Assembly: GCA_002284875.1 (NCBI GenBank) | Contig: CP015604.1 | Location: forward strand, 310,001-374,000 | From: Actinobacteria bacterium IMCC26103 | GTDB lineage: Bacteria > Actinomycetota > Actinomycetes > Nanopelagicales > Nanopelagicaceae | DNA: 64,000 nt | Reading direction: 5' to 3' | Shown here: piece by piece, positions 41,562 through 51,245 of the stretch | How the letters are laid out: each line of letters begins with the position of its first letter | Position numbering within the stretch: position 1 is the first letter of the stretch | Program-made: the position numbers and the translations under genes | Notes under the pieces: model-generated | Database searches by the model: none | Told to the model about the DNA's origin: nothing | What the model saw: the letters and a program-made list of their open reading frames with translations, nothing else

Positions 41562-41649
41562 TGGCGGAGGATGAGGGATTTGAACCCTCGAAAGGTTGCC
41601 CTTTACACGCTTTCCAAGCGTGCGCACTCGGCCGCTATGCGAATCCTCC
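41562..41649 (-). tRNA. tRNA-Ser (GGA)
   Basis: 88 nt on the minus strand. The acceptor GGAGGAT pairs with ATCCTCC, followed by discriminator G and an encoded CCA. The anticodon arm ACGCT-TTGGAAA-AGCGT shows anticodon GGA. A long variable arm (TAAAGGGCAACCTTTC) and the GGTTCAAATCC T-arm confirm class II Ser. Its 3' end is the source of copies A and B. Order tRNA-Ser, SRP RNA, dnaX is a known actinobacterial arrangement. Confidence 0.97.
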
Positions 41650-41706
41650 TGGCGGGATCGCTCCCGACTGGCTAAGGGTAACGGGGTAATAACTATGATT
41701 ACGCCA

Positions 41707-41796
41707 GATCCCTCACGCGGCATTACCGCGCTGAACTCCCCCAGGGTAGGAATACAGCAAGGGTAGGCGCGCTCTAATGGGTGCGTGGGGGGTCCC
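41707..41796 (+). ncRNA. ffs: Signal recognition particle RNA (4.5S, bacterial small type)
   Basis: The arms CCCTCACGC (from about 41710) and GCGTGGGGG (to about 41791) close a long hairpin. The apical domain CCCCCAGGGTAGGAATACAGCAAGGGTAGG matches the SRP domain IV consensus (symmetrical loop with GGAA and AGCA). It lies between tRNA-Ser and dnaX, its usual actinobacterial place. Exact ends are approximate. Confidence 0.82.
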
Positions 41797-41839
41797 TTAA
41801 GATTGTGAAGAATTTAAAGCGCAGAAGAGAGGAGTGAAT

Positions 41840-43603
41840 ATGTCACTCGCGTTGTATCGCAAGTATCGACCATCTGTATTTGCAGATGTGATCGGACAAG
41901 AACATGTGACTGTTCCACTCTCGAACGCACTCACTTCTGGCAAGACACATCACGCATATCTATTTAGCGGACCACGTGGTTGCGGAAAAACTTCTAGCGC
42001 TCGCATCATGGCGCGCTCGCTTAACTGCGAACAAGGTCCAACCCCAACTCCTTGCGGCCTTTGCCAATCATGTAAGGATTTAGTTGCAAATGGTCCAGGA
42101 TCACTTGATGTTATTGAATTAGATGCGGCGACCCACGGTTTAGTCGATGATGCGCGCGATCTGCGCGATAAAGCATTCTTTGCACCAGTCCAAAGCCGTT
42201 ACAAGATTTACATCATCGATGAAGCCCATCAGCTCGGACCAGGAGCCGCCAATGCGCTCTTGAAAGTTGTGGAAGAGCCACCTCCCCACGTTATTTTTAT
42301 CTTTGCAACAACCGAACCAGAAAAGTTGATTTCAACTATTCGTTCACGTACTCACCACTATCCATTCCGCTTAGTTCCGCCTGGAATCTTGGCCGAACAC
42401 CTTGAAAAGATTTGCAAAGAAGAAGGCGCAACTGTTGCTAAAGGCGTTATTCCTTTAGTTGTGCGCGCAAGCGGGGGATCAGTTCGTGATGCCCTTTCCG
42501 TCCTAGGCCAGCTATTAGCCGGTGCTGGTCCCGACGGGGTTAGCTACGAAATTGCAATTCAATTGCTTGGCTTCACCGATGGTGCGCTACTAGATGATGC
42601 TGTTGATGCACTCGCCGCACGTGATGGCGCAACGTTATTTAAAACCGTTGATCGCGTAATCGAATCAGGCCACGATCCACGTCGCTTTGCAAGTGATTTC
42701 CTTGAACGCCTGCGCGATCTGATGATCGTTGATGCACTCGCTTCAACTAACGCTAATTCTATTTTGCGCGAACTACCTGATGATCAGTTAGAACGTATGC
42801 GCACCCAAGCAACCAACATCGGCGCCGCAAACTTATCTCGTTGCGCAGATGTTGCTGCTGAAGGTTTAACTCAAATGCGCGGTGCAACTGCGCCACGTTT
42901 AATTCTCGAACTCATCTGCGGCCGTATGTTATTGCCAGGTGGCGATAACACCGAAGCAGGAATGCTCTCCCGAATCGAACGCCTAGAGCGCGTCGAAAAT
43001 ATTTCAACACCGGCACCAGTTGCTGCACCAACCCCAGCTGTCGCGAAATCCAAAGTTGCTGCACCTGTACCAGCAGAGACTTCAAAAGAAACTGTTGGCG
43101 GAGGCGACTCTAAAGAAGCTTTTCCCGAGTCGCCAAGCCAAGCAGTTTCTGTGAAGTCAGAAAAAGTTCCCGAGTCGACGAGCCAACCTGCTTCGGAGAA
43201 AAACAAAGTTATGGATATCGCTGGTTTGCGCCGCTTGTGGCCAGATGTAATCGAAAACGTGAAGAAGCGCCGTCGCCTAACCTGGTCCTTACTTTCAGCC
43301 TCAGCCCAAATCGTCGCGATTGACGAGAAGCTAATAACAATAGGCATTGTTAACGCCGGCGCCCGAGATTCATTTGTTCGCTCTGAATCAGATGAAATTC
43401 TGCGCCAAGCTTTTATCGAAATAGTCGGCATTGATCGCAAGATCGAAGTCGTTGTGGATGCTTCTATTGATACAACATCAACTCCTGAAGCGCGCGCGGT
43501 TCGTAAAGATGAAGCGCCATCAGATAAGAACTTGTTATCGGGTGCAGCACTGCTTGCTGCTGAACTTGGCGCAACTGTGATCAACGAAAAGAATAAGAGT
43601 TAA
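41840..43603 (+). CDS. dnaX: DNA polymerase III subunit gamma/tau
   Basis: 587 aa from ATG 41840 ([11 protein letters not shown]), with AGGAG just upstream; the GTG at 41834 is less likely. Walker [12 protein letters not shown], the zinc site [10 protein letters not shown] and [11 protein letters not shown] (Walker B) mark the AAA+ clamp-loader core. [21 protein letters not shown] and the Ser-Arg-Cys sensor follow. The C-terminal tail is Ala/Pro/Ser-rich and then a tau-like domain ([23 protein letters not shown]). It loads the sliding clamp at the replisome. recR starts at its stop (TAATG). Confidence 0.95.
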   Translation: MSLALYRKYRPSVFADVIGQEHVTVPLSNALTSGKTHHAYLFSGPRGCGKTSSARIMARSLNCEQGPTPTPCGLCQSCKDLVANGPGSLDVIELDAATHGLVDDARDLRDKAFFAPVQSRYKIYIIDEAHQLGPGAANALLKVVEEPPPHVIFIFATTEPEKLISTIRSRTHHYPFRLVPPGILAEHLEKICKEEGATVAKGVIPLVVRASGGSVRDALSVLGQLLAGAGPDGVSYEIAIQLLGFTDGALLDDAVDALAARDGATLFKTVDRVIESGHDPRRFASDFLERLRDLMIVDALASTNANSILRELPDDQLERMRTQATNIGAANLSRCADVAAEGLTQMRGATAPRLILELICGRMLLPGGDNTEAGMLSRIERLERVENISTPAPVAAPTPAVAKSKVAAPVPAETSKETVGGGDSKEAFPESPSQAVSVKSEKVPESTSQPASEKNKVMDIAGLRRLWPDVIENVKKRRRLTWSLLSASAQIVAIDEKLITIGIVNAGARDSFVRSESDEILRQAFIEIVGIDRKIEVVVDASIDTTSTPEARAVRKDEAPSDKNLLSGAALLAAELGATVINEKNKS

Positions 43604-44214
43604 TGAGCGCTGGCATGTATGAAGGTGCGATCCAAGATCTCATCGATGCGCTAGGTCGCTTGCCTGGTATTGGACCAAAGAGCGCACAAAGAATTGCATT
43701 TCATATTTTGCAGAGCGATGGCGATGCGGCACTTGCTTTGATCGATGCAATTCGTACAGTAAAAGAACGCGTTCGCTTCTGCGATCAATGTGGCAACGTT
43801 TCCGAAGAGGCTGAATGCCGCATCTGTCGCGATCCACGCCGCGATCCATCAGCAATTTGCGTTGTTGAAGAGAGTAAAGATGTCATCGCAATCGAGCGCA
43901 CCCGCGAATTCCGTGGCAAGTATCACGTCTTAGGTGGTGCGATTAGTCCGATCGATGGAATTGGCCCTGATCAATTGCGCATTCGCGAGTTAATGGTTCG
44001 TTTATCTGATTCAAATATCACCGAAGTTATCTTGGCGACCGATCCCAACCTCGAGGGCGAAGCAACTGCTACTTATCTAGCTCGCTTGATTAAACCGCTC
44101 GGGATAAAGACTTCTCGATTGGCCAGCGGCCTGCCGGTTGGTGGCGACTTGGAATATGCAGATGAAGTAACGCTCGGCCGCGCCTTTGAGGGCCGCCGTA
44201 ACGTAGAAGGCTAA
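43603..44214 (+). CDS. recR: Recombination mediator RecR
   Basis: 203 aa, usual length. The HhH region [18 protein letters not shown] is near residue 15, the zinc finger [16 protein letters not shown] near residue 57, and the Toprim acidic residues in [12 protein letters not shown] and [16 protein letters not shown]. It supports loading of RecA with RecF/RecO at gaps. Coupled to dnaX through TAATG, the standard dnaX-recR pair. Confidence 0.97.
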   Translation: MSAGMYEGAIQDLIDALGRLPGIGPKSAQRIAFHILQSDGDAALALIDAIRTVKERVRFCDQCGNVSEEAECRICRDPRRDPSAICVVEESKDVIAIERTREFRGKYHVLGGAISPIDGIGPDQLRIRELMVRLSDSNITEVILATDPNLEGEATATYLARLIKPLGIKTSRLASGLPVGGDLEYADEVTLGRAFEGRRNVEG

Positions 44215-44306
44215 CCGTCTCACTATTTGAACGGATGCCTGTCTCATTAATTGAGATTTGCTGAAATTAGGTAGCCCTAAAATAGATATTGCTTCACTAT
44301 TAACCC
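44215..44306. other. Intergenic region before lysC
   Basis: 92 bp separating recR from lysC. It should hold the lysC promoter. An ATTAATTGAGAT run and a TAGCCCTAAAATAG segment are visible, but no riboswitch-like fold or certain operator could be recognised. Confidence 0.4.
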
Positions 44307-45578
44307 ATGGGACTGATCGTTCAGAAATATGGCGGATCCTCCGTCGCCGATGCCGAGGGCATGAAGCGCGTGGCTGCCCGCATCGTGGCAGCGAAGAAAG
44401 ATGGCAACCAGGTCGTTGTCGTCGTTAGCGCAATGGGCGATACAACCGATGAATTGATCGATTTAGCTAACGCCGTTACCCCAATTCCGGGCGGACGCGA
44501 ACTTGATATGTTGCTAACTGCCGGAGAACGAATTTCTATGGCGCTACTTGCCATGGCGATTTCAAATTTAGGACATGAAGCGCGATCCTTTACTGGTTCG
44601 CAAGCCGGAGTTATTACAGATTCGGCTCATGGTCGCGCGCGCATCATCGATGTAACGCCAGGGCGAATTCAAGAAGCGCTCGATGACGGTGCGATTGCAA
44701 TCGTTGCTGGCTTTCAAGGAATTTCGCAAGATACAAAAGACATTACAACACTCGGTCGCGGTGGATCCGACACAACTGCAGTTGCACTTGCAGCCGCCCT
44801 TGATGCCGATGTCTGTGAAATTTACACCGATGTTGATGGCGTCTTTAGCGCGGATCCTCGCGTTGTTCCAAGTGCGCGCAAATTAAAGACTGTTACTTAT
44901 GAAGAGATGTTAGAGCTAGCTGCAGCTGGTGCGAAAGTTCTGCACTTGCGCTGCGTTGAATATGCACGTCGATACAACTTACCAATTCACGTACGTTCAT
45001 CATTTTCACCAAACGAAGGAACCTGGGTGGTTGAAAACCATCCTGAAGGAGGAAACATGGAGCAAGCAATCATCTCGGGAATCGCACACGATAAGACCGA
45101 GGCAAAGATAACGATTGTTGGCGTTCCCGACCGCACAGGTATTGCAGCGCGCATTTTCCAAGCAATCGCTGATGCCGATATTAATATCGACATGATTGTG
45201 CAGAACGTATCTGCTGCTGCAACTGGACTAACTGATATCTCTTTTACTGTTCCAAAAGCAGAAGGTGCTAATGCCACAGCGATTTTGCAACGTATTCAAG
45301 GCGAAGTTGGCTTTGCCTCAATTCAATACGATGATTCCATCGGCAAACTCTCATTAGTTGGCGCAGGAATGCGCTCACATCCGGGCGTAACCGCAACCTT
45401 CTTTGCTGCGATGGCTGAGGCTGGACTCAATATTGAAATGATTTCAACATCTGAAATCCGAATTTCTATTATCTGTCGCGAAAGTGACCTAGAAAAGGGC
45501 GTTCGCGCGGCACATACCGCATTCGGTCTGGATGCTGATCAAGTAGAAGCAGTTGTTTATGGAGGATCGGGACGATGA
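44307..45578 (+). CDS. lysC: Aspartate kinase
   Basis: 423 aa. The kinase domain has [15 protein letters not shown] at the start, [18 protein letters not shown], and the late [10 protein letters not shown]. Two ACT repeats form the C-terminal third (from about residue 255: [18 protein letters not shown] and later [20 protein letters not shown]). It phosphorylates aspartate for lysine, threonine and methionine. Allosteric control by Lys/Thr through the ACT domains is expected. A second in-frame start at 45057 encodes the regulatory part alone. The asd gene overlaps its stop (ATGA). Confidence 0.95.
   Translation: MGLIVQKYGGSSVADAEGMKRVAARIVAAKKDGNQVVVVVSAMGDTTDELIDLANAVTPIPGGRELDMLLTAGERISMALLAMAISNLGHEARSFTGSQAGVITDSAHGRARIIDVTPGRIQEALDDGAIAIVAGFQGISQDTKDITTLGRGGSDTTAVALAAALDADVCEIYTDVDGVFSADPRVVPSARKLKTVTYEEMLELAAAGAKVLHLRCVEYARRYNLPIHVRSSFSPNEGTWVVENHPEGGNMEQAIISGIAHDKTEAKITIVGVPDRTGIAARIFQAIADADINIDMIVQNVSAAATGLTDISFTVPKAEGANATAILQRIQGEVGFASIQYDDSIGKLSLVGAGMRSHPGVTATFFAAMAEAGLNIEMISTSEIRISIICRESDLEKGVRAAHTAFGLDADQVEAVVYGGSGR
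45057..45578 (+). CDS. Aspartate kinase regulatory (beta) subunit, internal start within lysC
   Basis: In frame with lysC. A strong AGGAGG sits 5 nt before ATG 45057 ([12 protein letters not shown]), exactly where the ACT region begins, giving a 173-aa product. The corresponding internal start is known in Bacillus and Corynebacterium, where alpha and beta subunits form a heterotetramer. Expression here is inferred from the site. Confidence 0.7.
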   Translation: MEQAIISGIAHDKTEAKITIVGVPDRTGIAARIFQAIADADINIDMIVQNVSAAATGLTDISFTVPKAEGANATAILQRIQGEVGFASIQYDDSIGKLSLVGAGMRSHPGVTATFFAAMAEAGLNIEMISTSEIRISIICRESDLEKGVRAAHTAFGLDADQVEAVVYGGSGR

Positions 45579-46669
45579 CTAAGAAAAAAGCCAGGGTTGT
45601 TAAGAAGACAAAGAGCGAGAAGAAGTTACCTTCGCTTGCTGTAGTCGGTGCAACCGGCGCAGTCGGAACGGTGATGCTAGATATTTTAAGCAAACGTAAA
45701 AATGTTTATGGTGAGATTCGTTTAATTGCTTCTGCACGCAGCGCTGGCAAGAAGTTAACTTGTCGCGGTGAAGAGCTAACCGTTGTCGCGCTTTCTCCCG
45801 AAGCATTTGATGGGATCGATATCGCTATGTTCGATGTTCCAGATGAGATCTCTGCTGAATGGGCACCAATCGCTGCCAAACGTGGCGCAGTTGTTGTAGA
45901 TAACTCTGGTGCTTTCCGCATGGATAAGAAAGTTCCATTAGTTGTCCCGGAAGTAAACCCTAAAGAAATCAAAAATCGTCCTAAGGGAATTATCTCTAAT
46001 CCAAACTGCACAACACTGTCCATGATCGTTGCTATGGGAGCTCTTAATAAGAAATTTGGTCTAAAGGAACTTGTTGTCTCTTCTTACCAAGCAGCATCAG
46101 GTGCGGGCCAACTAGGTATTGATGCACTTCACGATCAGATTTCAAAAGTTGCCGGAAAGAACCTTGGTTCAGTAGCTAAAGATCTTCGCGACGTAATCAA
46201 GGATTTGGGACCATTTCCTGCACCACTTGCCATGAACGTTGTCCCATGGGCTGGTTCTCTGAAAGAGGCTGGTTATTCATCTGAAGAACTAAAGGTTCGT
46301 AATGAATCACGCAAGATTCTTGGCATGCCAAAACTTAAGGTCGCAGTTACATGTGTGCGCGTTCCGGTAATCACAACTCATTCACTTACCGTGCATGCAA
46401 CTTTCTCTAAAGTTGTTACTCGCAAGGAGGCGCAATCTGCACTTAATAAAGCAGAAGGCGTATTGCTTTATGACAATCCAGAGAAGAAGGAATTTCCAAC
46501 TCCGGCAGATGTTGTAGGAACTGATCCAACTTGGGTCGGTCGCGTACGTCAGTCGTTGGATAACCCTAAATCAATCGATTTATTTGTCTGCGGCGATAAT
46601 CTGCGCAAAGGTGCAGCGCTAAATACGGCACAAATCGCAGAACTCATTGCTGCTGAATTCACTCGCTAA
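45575..46669 (+). CDS. asd: Aspartate-semialdehyde dehydrogenase
   Basis: 364 aa. The NADP loop [13 protein letters not shown] begins at about residue 23; the catalytic Cys is in [12 protein letters not shown], with [10 protein letters not shown] and the later His-containing [11 protein letters not shown]. It reduces aspartyl phosphate to the semialdehyde. Unusually, the first 17 residues ([17 protein letters not shown]) are very basic and have no counterpart in usual family members. It overlaps lysC by 4 nt (ATGA), so the two are translated together. Confidence 0.93.
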   Translation: MTKKKARVVKKTKSEKKLPSLAVVGATGAVGTVMLDILSKRKNVYGEIRLIASARSAGKKLTCRGEELTVVALSPEAFDGIDIAMFDVPDEISAEWAPIAAKRGAVVVDNSGAFRMDKKVPLVVPEVNPKEIKNRPKGIISNPNCTTLSMIVAMGALNKKFGLKELVVSSYQAASGAGQLGIDALHDQISKVAGKNLGSVAKDLRDVIKDLGPFPAPLAMNVVPWAGSLKEAGYSSEELKVRNESRKILGMPKLKVAVTCVRVPVITTHSLTVHATFSKVVTRKEAQSALNKAEGVLLYDNPEKKEFPTPADVVGTDPTWVGRVRQSLDNPKSIDLFVCGDNLRKGAALNTAQIAELIAAEFTR

Positions 46670-46700
46670 TTCAGTAACGCCTCGCCTGTAGACTCATCGC

Positions 46701-47633
46701 ATGTCCGTTGTTGTCGCAGGTTCCACAGGTCTTGCTGGTTCGGCGATAGTTCGCGCTTATGAAAAAGCTGGCGAAAAAGTAATCGGTATCAACCGCAACG
46801 TCTGCGATCTCCTAGATCGCGATGCCACCATCGCATTTATCAAGAAAGCCAAACCTGTAATAGTCGTAGATGCCGCGGCGAAAGTTGGCGGTATTGGCGC
46901 CAATAATGCATTTCCAGTTGAGTTCTTAGCCGATAACGTGCGAATTCAAAGTAATTTGATGGAGGCTGCGCACGCCGCTGATGTTGAGAAATTTATATTT
47001 CTTGGATCAAGTTGTATTTACCCACGTGATTGCGCGCAACCAATTAAAGAAGAGTATCTATTAACTGGACCGCTGGAAGAGACTAATTCGGCTTACGCAA
47101 TCGCCAAGATTGCAGGAATCGAATTAATTAAATCTTTCCGCAAAGAATATGGCCGCAAGTGGATTTCACTCATGCCGACAAATCTTTATGGACCCCGCGA
47201 TAACTTTGAACTTCAAGGTTCGCACGTTCTGCCGGCATTTATTCGTCGCTTCGTTGAAGCACATGCCGAAGGTCGCGCCAAAGAAACGTTGTGGGGCACT
47301 GGCTCTCCAATGCGCGAATTTTTACATGTGGATGATTTAGCATCCGCAGTTGTTCTAGCTGGTCAAAAATATGATTCAGCACAGCACTTGAATATCGGTA
47401 GCGGGGAAGATTTAACTATTAAAGCCCTTGCTGAACTTGTGGCCGAGCTTGCCGGTTTTATTGGCGAAATTGCCTGGGATTCATCAAAACCCGACGGAAC
47501 ACCACGCAAGGTTCTTGATGTTACAAAGGTTAAATCGCTAGGTTGGGAGCCTGCGATCTCACTACGAGACGGAATCGCTACAACCATCGAGTGGTATCTC
47601 GATGCAACTGCAAAGGGAGTAAGTCGACGATGA
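46701..47633 (+). CDS. fcl: GDP-L-fucose synthase
   Basis: 310 aa SDR-extended enzyme. It begins with [16 protein letters not shown], has the [37 protein letters not shown] segment typical of Fcl/WcaG, with catalytic Ser, Tyr and Lys, and the [10 protein letters not shown] stretch. It carries out epimerisation and reduction of GDP-4-keto-6-deoxymannose to GDP-L-fucose. It overlaps gmd by 4 nt and follows asd after a 31-nt gap. Confidence 0.93.
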   Translation: MSVVVAGSTGLAGSAIVRAYEKAGEKVIGINRNVCDLLDRDATIAFIKKAKPVIVVDAAAKVGGIGANNAFPVEFLADNVRIQSNLMEAAHAADVEKFIFLGSSCIYPRDCAQPIKEEYLLTGPLEETNSAYAIAKIAGIELIKSFRKEYGRKWISLMPTNLYGPRDNFELQGSHVLPAFIRRFVEAHAEGRAKETLWGTGSPMREFLHVDDLASAVVLAGQKYDSAQHLNIGSGEDLTIKALAELVAELAGFIGEIAWDSSKPDGTPRKVLDVTKVKSLGWEPAISLRDGIATTIEWYLDATAKGVSRR

Positions 47634-48610
47634 GTAGAAAAGTTGCTTTCATCACTGGTGTAACCGGCCAAGATGGTTCATACCTTGCAGAATTTTTGCT
47701 CGCTAAGGGCTACGAAGTACACGGACTTATCCGCCGCTCATCAACATTTAACACTTCTCGCATCGATCACATTTATGAAGATCCACACGCTAAAAACCCA
47801 AAGCTTTTCTTGCACTACGGCGATCTCATCGATGGCGTTGGACTTACCAATTTAATTCGCGAAATCAAACCCACTGAGGTTTATAACCTAGGCGCACAAT
47901 CACACGTTCAGGTTTCTTTCACTATGCCGCAATACACCGGTCAGGTAGATGCCGTCGGTGCAGTTGGACTTCTTGAAGCTATCCGCTCAGCAGATATCGA
48001 TACTCGCTTCTATCAAGCATCAACTTCTGAGCTTTACGGCTCAACTCCACCACCTCAAAACGAAGTTTCAATGTTCCGTCCACAATCACCGTATGCAGCA
48101 GCAAAGTTGATGGCTTACTGGTGCACAGTTAACTATCGCGATGGTTACGGAATGCACGCCACAAACGGAATTTTGTTTAACCACGAATCACCACGACGTG
48201 GCGAAACCTTCGTAACACGTAAGATCACTCGCGCAGTAGCTGCCATCAAGGCCGGCAAGCAGGACAAGGTATTTCTTGGAAATCTCACCGCTGTGCGCGA
48301 CTGGGGTTATGCCAAAGAATATGTTGAATCTATGTGGTTGATGTTGCAGCAAGATAAGCCTTCAGATTACGTAGTTGCGACAGGTGTTGGAGCAACAGTT
48401 AAAGACTTTGCTGAAGCAGCCTTTGCACGCGCCGGTTTAAATTGGCAAGACCATGTTGAGACCGATAAGAAATACATCCGCCCAACGGAAGTTGATGCGC
48501 TTATTGGTGATCCAACTAAGGTGGAAAAAGCTTTAGGCTGGAAAGCTAAAACTCATTGGAAAGAGTTAGCCGAACTTATGGTTGACGCTGATATTGCGAA
48601 TTTGAAGTGA
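47630..48610 (+). CDS. gmd: GDP-mannose 4,6-dehydratase
   Basis: 326 aa from ATG 47630 ([10 protein letters not shown]), which overlaps the fcl stop; an in-frame start at 47543 would add 29 non-family residues. [35 protein letters not shown], the QASTSELYG catalytic region with [11 protein letters not shown] (Tyr-Lys), and [21 protein letters not shown] are all Gmd hallmarks. It makes GDP-4-keto-6-deoxymannose for fcl, feeding fucosylated cell-surface glycans. Its last 35 nt overlap the convergent phosphoesterase gene. Confidence 0.95.
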   Translation: MSRKVAFITGVTGQDGSYLAEFLLAKGYEVHGLIRRSSTFNTSRIDHIYEDPHAKNPKLFLHYGDLIDGVGLTNLIREIKPTEVYNLGAQSHVQVSFTMPQYTGQVDAVGAVGLLEAIRSADIDTRFYQASTSELYGSTPPPQNEVSMFRPQSPYAAAKLMAYWCTVNYRDGYGMHATNGILFNHESPRRGETFVTRKITRAVAAIKAGKQDKVFLGNLTAVRDWGYAKEYVESMWLMLQQDKPSDYVVATGVGATVKDFAEAAFARAGLNWQDHVETDKKYIRPTEVDALIGDPTKVEKALGWKAKTHWKELAELMVDADIANLK

Positions 48611-49409
48611 GCGTTACCAAACTTACTTCTGGCGGACTTGCTACGCGAATTCTGGCAAAAGGACTTGTTCCCATTCCAGCTGACACATGTAGATAAGGCT
48701 CGTCTCCAAATTTAGTTAACCCCCGCGCACGCCAAGTTGGTAAGTCACAATTTGTCGTTAGCGCGCGTGAACCACCAGGCAGTGGCAGACGAACTTGTCC
48801 GCCGTGCGTGTGTCCCGCAAAGATGGCATCTAAGCCATCGCTCGCCATACCTTCTAAAATTCTTAAATATGGTGCGTGAGTTACGCCAATTGCGATATCG
48901 CAAGGTCCAGGTTTACCTGCGACAAGTGAGTAATTATCAAATTCCAGATGAGCATCATCGGTGCCGCGTGATTCGATTGTTGTGTCATTGATTTTAATTG
49001 TGGCGCGGAAGTGATTTAGATTTTTCCAGCCGCGTGCTTGCAGACCTTTATCTAAATCTGGCCAAGGTAGATCATCGCCATGGATGCGTTTCCCGTGGCC
49101 TGGAAGTAAATATTTCAGTGGATTCTTCGGCTTTGGTGCGTAATAATCATTTGATCCAAAGACAAATAAGCCAGGAAGATTTAATAATTGATCAAGTGCG
49201 TCAAGGGCAACTGGAACCGCCTGCATATGTGCTAGAAAATCACCGGTCGAGATAACTAAATCAGGTGCCAAGTCGATAAAGGATTTAATATCTGCGATCT
49301 CTGTCTTACGGCCAGGGGTCAGATGTAGATCGGAAAAGTGCAGTACCCGAATCGGAGCGTGGCCAGTGGGCAGAATGGGTACTTCAGCCTGGCGAATTTG
49401 ATAAGTCAT
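48576..49409 (-). CDS. Metallophosphoesterase (calcineurin-like, YkuE/YaeI-type)
   Basis: 277 aa. Metal-binding motifs in order: [25 protein letters not shown] (N-D variant of GNHD), GVTHAP and [14 protein letters not shown]. It lacks a signal peptide. Relatives hydrolyse phosphodiesters, including lipid intermediates. Physiological substrate is unknown. Its stop lies inside gmd on the other strand. Confidence 0.86.
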   Translation of the reverse strand: MTYQIRQAEVPILPTGHAPIRVLHFSDLHLTPGRKTEIADIKSFIDLAPDLVISTGDFLAHMQAVPVALDALDQLLNLPGLFVFGSNDYYAPKPKNPLKYLLPGHGKRIHGDDLPWPDLDKGLQARGWKNLNHFRATIKINDTTIESRGTDDAHLEFDNYSLVAGKPGPCDIAIGVTHAPYLRILEGMASDGLDAIFAGHTHGGQVRLPLPGGSRALTTNCDLPTWRARGLTKFGDEPYLHVSAGMGTSPFARIRVASPPEVSLVTLTSNSQYQRQP

Positions 49410-49459
49410 TACGTGAGAAGATACACCCGAACAGTTCAGGGAATTGGAGCAACAAACAA

Positions 49460-49918
49460 GTGGGACTCAAAGAGACACTTAAGAGCGACCTCACCGAGGC
49501 GATTCGTAGCAGCAACAAGGTCGTATCGGGCACTATCCGCATGGTGCTGACTGCAATCACCAACGAAGAAGTTTCCGGAAAAGAAGCGCGCGTGCTATCT
49601 GATGACGAAATCATCACCGTGCTATCGCGAGAAGCCAAGAAGCGCCGCGAAGCAGCCGAAGAATTTGCTAAAGCTAATCGTCCAGATAAATCAGCCGAAG
49701 AAAAGGCCGAGGGTGAAGTAATTGCTAAATACCTGCCTGCGCAATTATCTGAAGATGATGTTAAGAAAATGATTGCAGCAGCCATCGCATCTACCGGTGC
49801 TGCTGGCCCTGCCGATATGGGCAAAGTTATGGGAGCTATAAAGGGCCAGATCGCGGGCAAAGCCGATGGTTCACTTGTTTCATCACTTGTTAAAGCAGCG
49901 CTAGCCGGAGGAAATTAA
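49460..49918 (+). CDS. GatB/YqeY domain protein
   Basis: 152 aa, all-helical. ETLKSDLTEAIRSSNKVVSGTIRMVL, DDEIITVLSREAKKRREAAEEFAKANRPD and the DMGKVMGAIKGQIAGKADGSLVSSLVKAAL tail fit the YqeY family, resembling the tail domain of the GatB amidotransferase subunit. Start GTG 49460 after GGAATTGGAG. Function is not established; a tRNA-related role is supposed. The next small gene starts on its stop (TAATG). Confidence 0.88.
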   Translation: MGLKETLKSDLTEAIRSSNKVVSGTIRMVLTAITNEEVSGKEARVLSDDEIITVLSREAKKRREAAEEFAKANRPDKSAEEKAEGEVIAKYLPAQLSEDDVKKMIAAAIASTGAAGPADMGKVMGAIKGQIAGKADGSLVSSLVKAALAGGN

Positions 49919-50070
49919 TGAAATTTGAATATGCAACAGTTCCACTTCTCTCACATGCCACAAAGCAGATCCTTGATACTTGGGGTTCTGATGGTTGGGA
50001 ACTCGTTACCGTTATTCCAGCACCAGGCGGCGAACAACTCGTTGCTTACATGAAGCGAGAGGTTAAATAA
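49918..50070 (+). CDS. Small DUF4177-like protein
   Basis: 50 aa, starting MKFEYATVPLLSHATKQILD and ending AYMKREVK, with DTWGSDGWELVTV in the middle. The WGSDGWELV core is the DUF4177-type signature of tiny cytosolic proteins frequent in Actinobacteria. It begins on the YqeY stop (TAATG) with GGAGGAAA upstream, and ends 2 nt before ridA. Function unknown, but clearly a gene by its placement, ribosome site and coding frame. Confidence 0.82.
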   Translation: MKFEYATVPLLSHATKQILDTWGSDGWELVTVIPAPGGEQLVAYMKREVK

Positions 50071-50072
50071 CC

Positions 50073-50534
50073 ATGTCAGTCGATGTCCGCGCGAAGCTTG
50101 CTGAAAAAGGATTGACTCTGCCAGTTGCTGCTAAACCAGTTGCTGCTTATGTTCCAGCAACAAAGACTGGAAAAATTGTTTTTACTGCGGGACAACTTCC
50201 TTTAGTTGATGGTGCAATGGCCGATACCGGCAAAGTTGGAGCTGAAATTACACAAGAGCGCGCTAAGGAACTTGCCGAAATCTGTGCCCTTAACTGTTTA
50301 GCTGCAGTTGAACTTGTTGCACCAGTTGATTCGATTATCAAAGTCGTTCGCGTGGTTTGCTATGTAAATGGTGCGCCCGGATTTATTAGCCAACCATTTG
50401 TTGCAAATGGTGTATCAGAACTCTTTATGCATATCTGGGGCGATGCTGGGATTGCGGCACGCAGCGCCATCGGAGTTGCAGAACTTCCTTTGAATTCACC
50501 GGTGGAGATCGAACTCACCGTTGAAGTTGCTTAA
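50073..50534 (+). CDS. RidA-family (YjgF/enamine deaminase-like) protein
   Basis: 153 aa, somewhat longer than typical RidA (about 130 aa). PVAAYVPATKTGKIVFTAGQLPLVDG, then ELAEICALNCLAAVELVAPVDSI, and a C-terminal AIGVAELPLNSPVEIELTVEV show the fold. The usual active-site Arg of RidA is in family position RSAIGV, seen here as ARSAIG. Possibly an imine/enamine deaminase; the subgroup is LDL-like rather than classic RidA. It follows the DUF4177-like gene in the same operon. Confidence 0.85.
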   Translation: MSVDVRAKLAEKGLTLPVAAKPVAAYVPATKTGKIVFTAGQLPLVDGAMADTGKVGAEITQERAKELAEICALNCLAAVELVAPVDSIIKVVRVVCYVNGAPGFISQPFVANGVSELFMHIWGDAGIAARSAIGVAELPLNSPVEIELTVEVA

Positions 50535-50544
50535 TTAAAGGGCT

Positions 50545-51228
50545 TTAGCGCGAACGTTTGCTTAGGCGTTCTAGATCAGTAATTAATACTGAACGTCCAT
50601 CTAGCCTGAGCCATCCGCGTCCTGCGAAATCGGCTAGAGCTTTATTTACTGTTTCGCGAGATGCGCCGACTAATTGGGCGAGCTCTTCTTGAGTTAAATC
50701 GTGATTTACCAAGAGACCTTCCGGCGTTGTCTTACCGAAGCGATCACCGAGATCGATTAGCGCTTTAGCAACGCGCCCTGGAACATCAGAGAAGACTAGA
50801 TCTCCAACTGCTTCATTTGTGCGACGCAAACGCTGTGACAAACGAGTAAGAAGTTGTAATGAAACTTCTGGGTTCTGCTTGAGCCATGGAATCACTTTTT
50901 CATGGCTAAGGGAAAGCAATTTCGCATCGGTAACTGCAGTTGCAGTTGAGGTACGTGGACCTGGATCAAAGAGGGATAGCTCGCCGAACATCTCGCCTGG
51001 TCCAAGGATAGAAAGCAAGTTTTCGCGACCATCTCCACTTGAGGTACCCAGCTTTAACTTGCCATCGACAATTACATATAAGTGCTCGCCATCATCGCCT
51101 TCTTTGAAGAGGATAGAACCCTTGGCGATCTTCACCGTATCCATGGAAGCGCGCAGCGAAAGGGCGGCAGCTTCATCCAGGGCGGTAAAGAGCGGGGCTC
51201 TTCGTACGACTTCTTCTTCTTGAGGCAC
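50545..51228 (-). CDS. Crp/Fnr-family transcriptional regulator (GlxR/Crp-like)
   Basis: 227 aa. The cyclic-nucleotide pocket GEMFGELSLFDPGPRTSTATA (near residue 80) keeps the Glu and Arg-Ser/Thr of cAMP-binding Crp proteins. The C-terminal winged HTH reads LTQEELAQLVGASRETVNKALADFAGRGWL. This strongly resembles actinobacterial GlxR/Crp, a global carbon regulator, relevant to the sugar island in the window. The start ATG 51228 lies 17 nt from the divergent nth gene. Confidence 0.9.
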   Translation of the reverse strand: MPQEEEVVRRAPLFTALDEAAALSLRASMDTVKIAKGSILFKEGDDGEHLYVIVDGKLKLGTSSGDGRENLLSILGPGEMFGELSLFDPGPRTSTATAVTDAKLLSLSHEKVIPWLKQNPEVSLQLLTRLSQRLRRTNEAVGDLVFSDVPGRVAKALIDLGDRFGKTTPEGLLVNHDLTQEELAQLVGASRETVNKALADFAGRGWLRLDGRSVLITDLERLSKRSR

Positions 51229-51245
51229 ATCAGTACTTTACTCTT

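Larger units (their letters stand above)
36741..41581. mobile_element. Putative tRNA-Ser-associated integrated island (two tandem units)
   Basis: Copy A, copy B and the tRNA-Ser gene share an 18-21 bp core from the tRNA 3' end in the same orientation, at 36741, 37867 and 41561. A and B also share about 50 bp beyond the core that the tRNA lacks, as expected for the arm of related elements inserted one after another. Unit 1 (about 1.1 kb) carries an Xre regulator and membrane protein; unit 2 (about 3.7 kb) carries a two-component system and a collagen-like protein. No tyrosine recombinase is encoded, so integration would have used an enzyme elsewhere or one since lost. Island status is inference. 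Confidence 0.5.

Noticed and set aside
42871-43584. Long minus-strand ORF of 237 codons inside dnaX
   Set aside because: Its product is Ser/Thr/Ala-rich with no domain; it mirrors the codon bias of dnaX on the other strand, which is fully supported by motifs.
44215-44306. Lysine riboswitch upstream of lysC
   Set aside because: The 92-bp spacer is too short for the known lysine aptamer and shows none of its helices.
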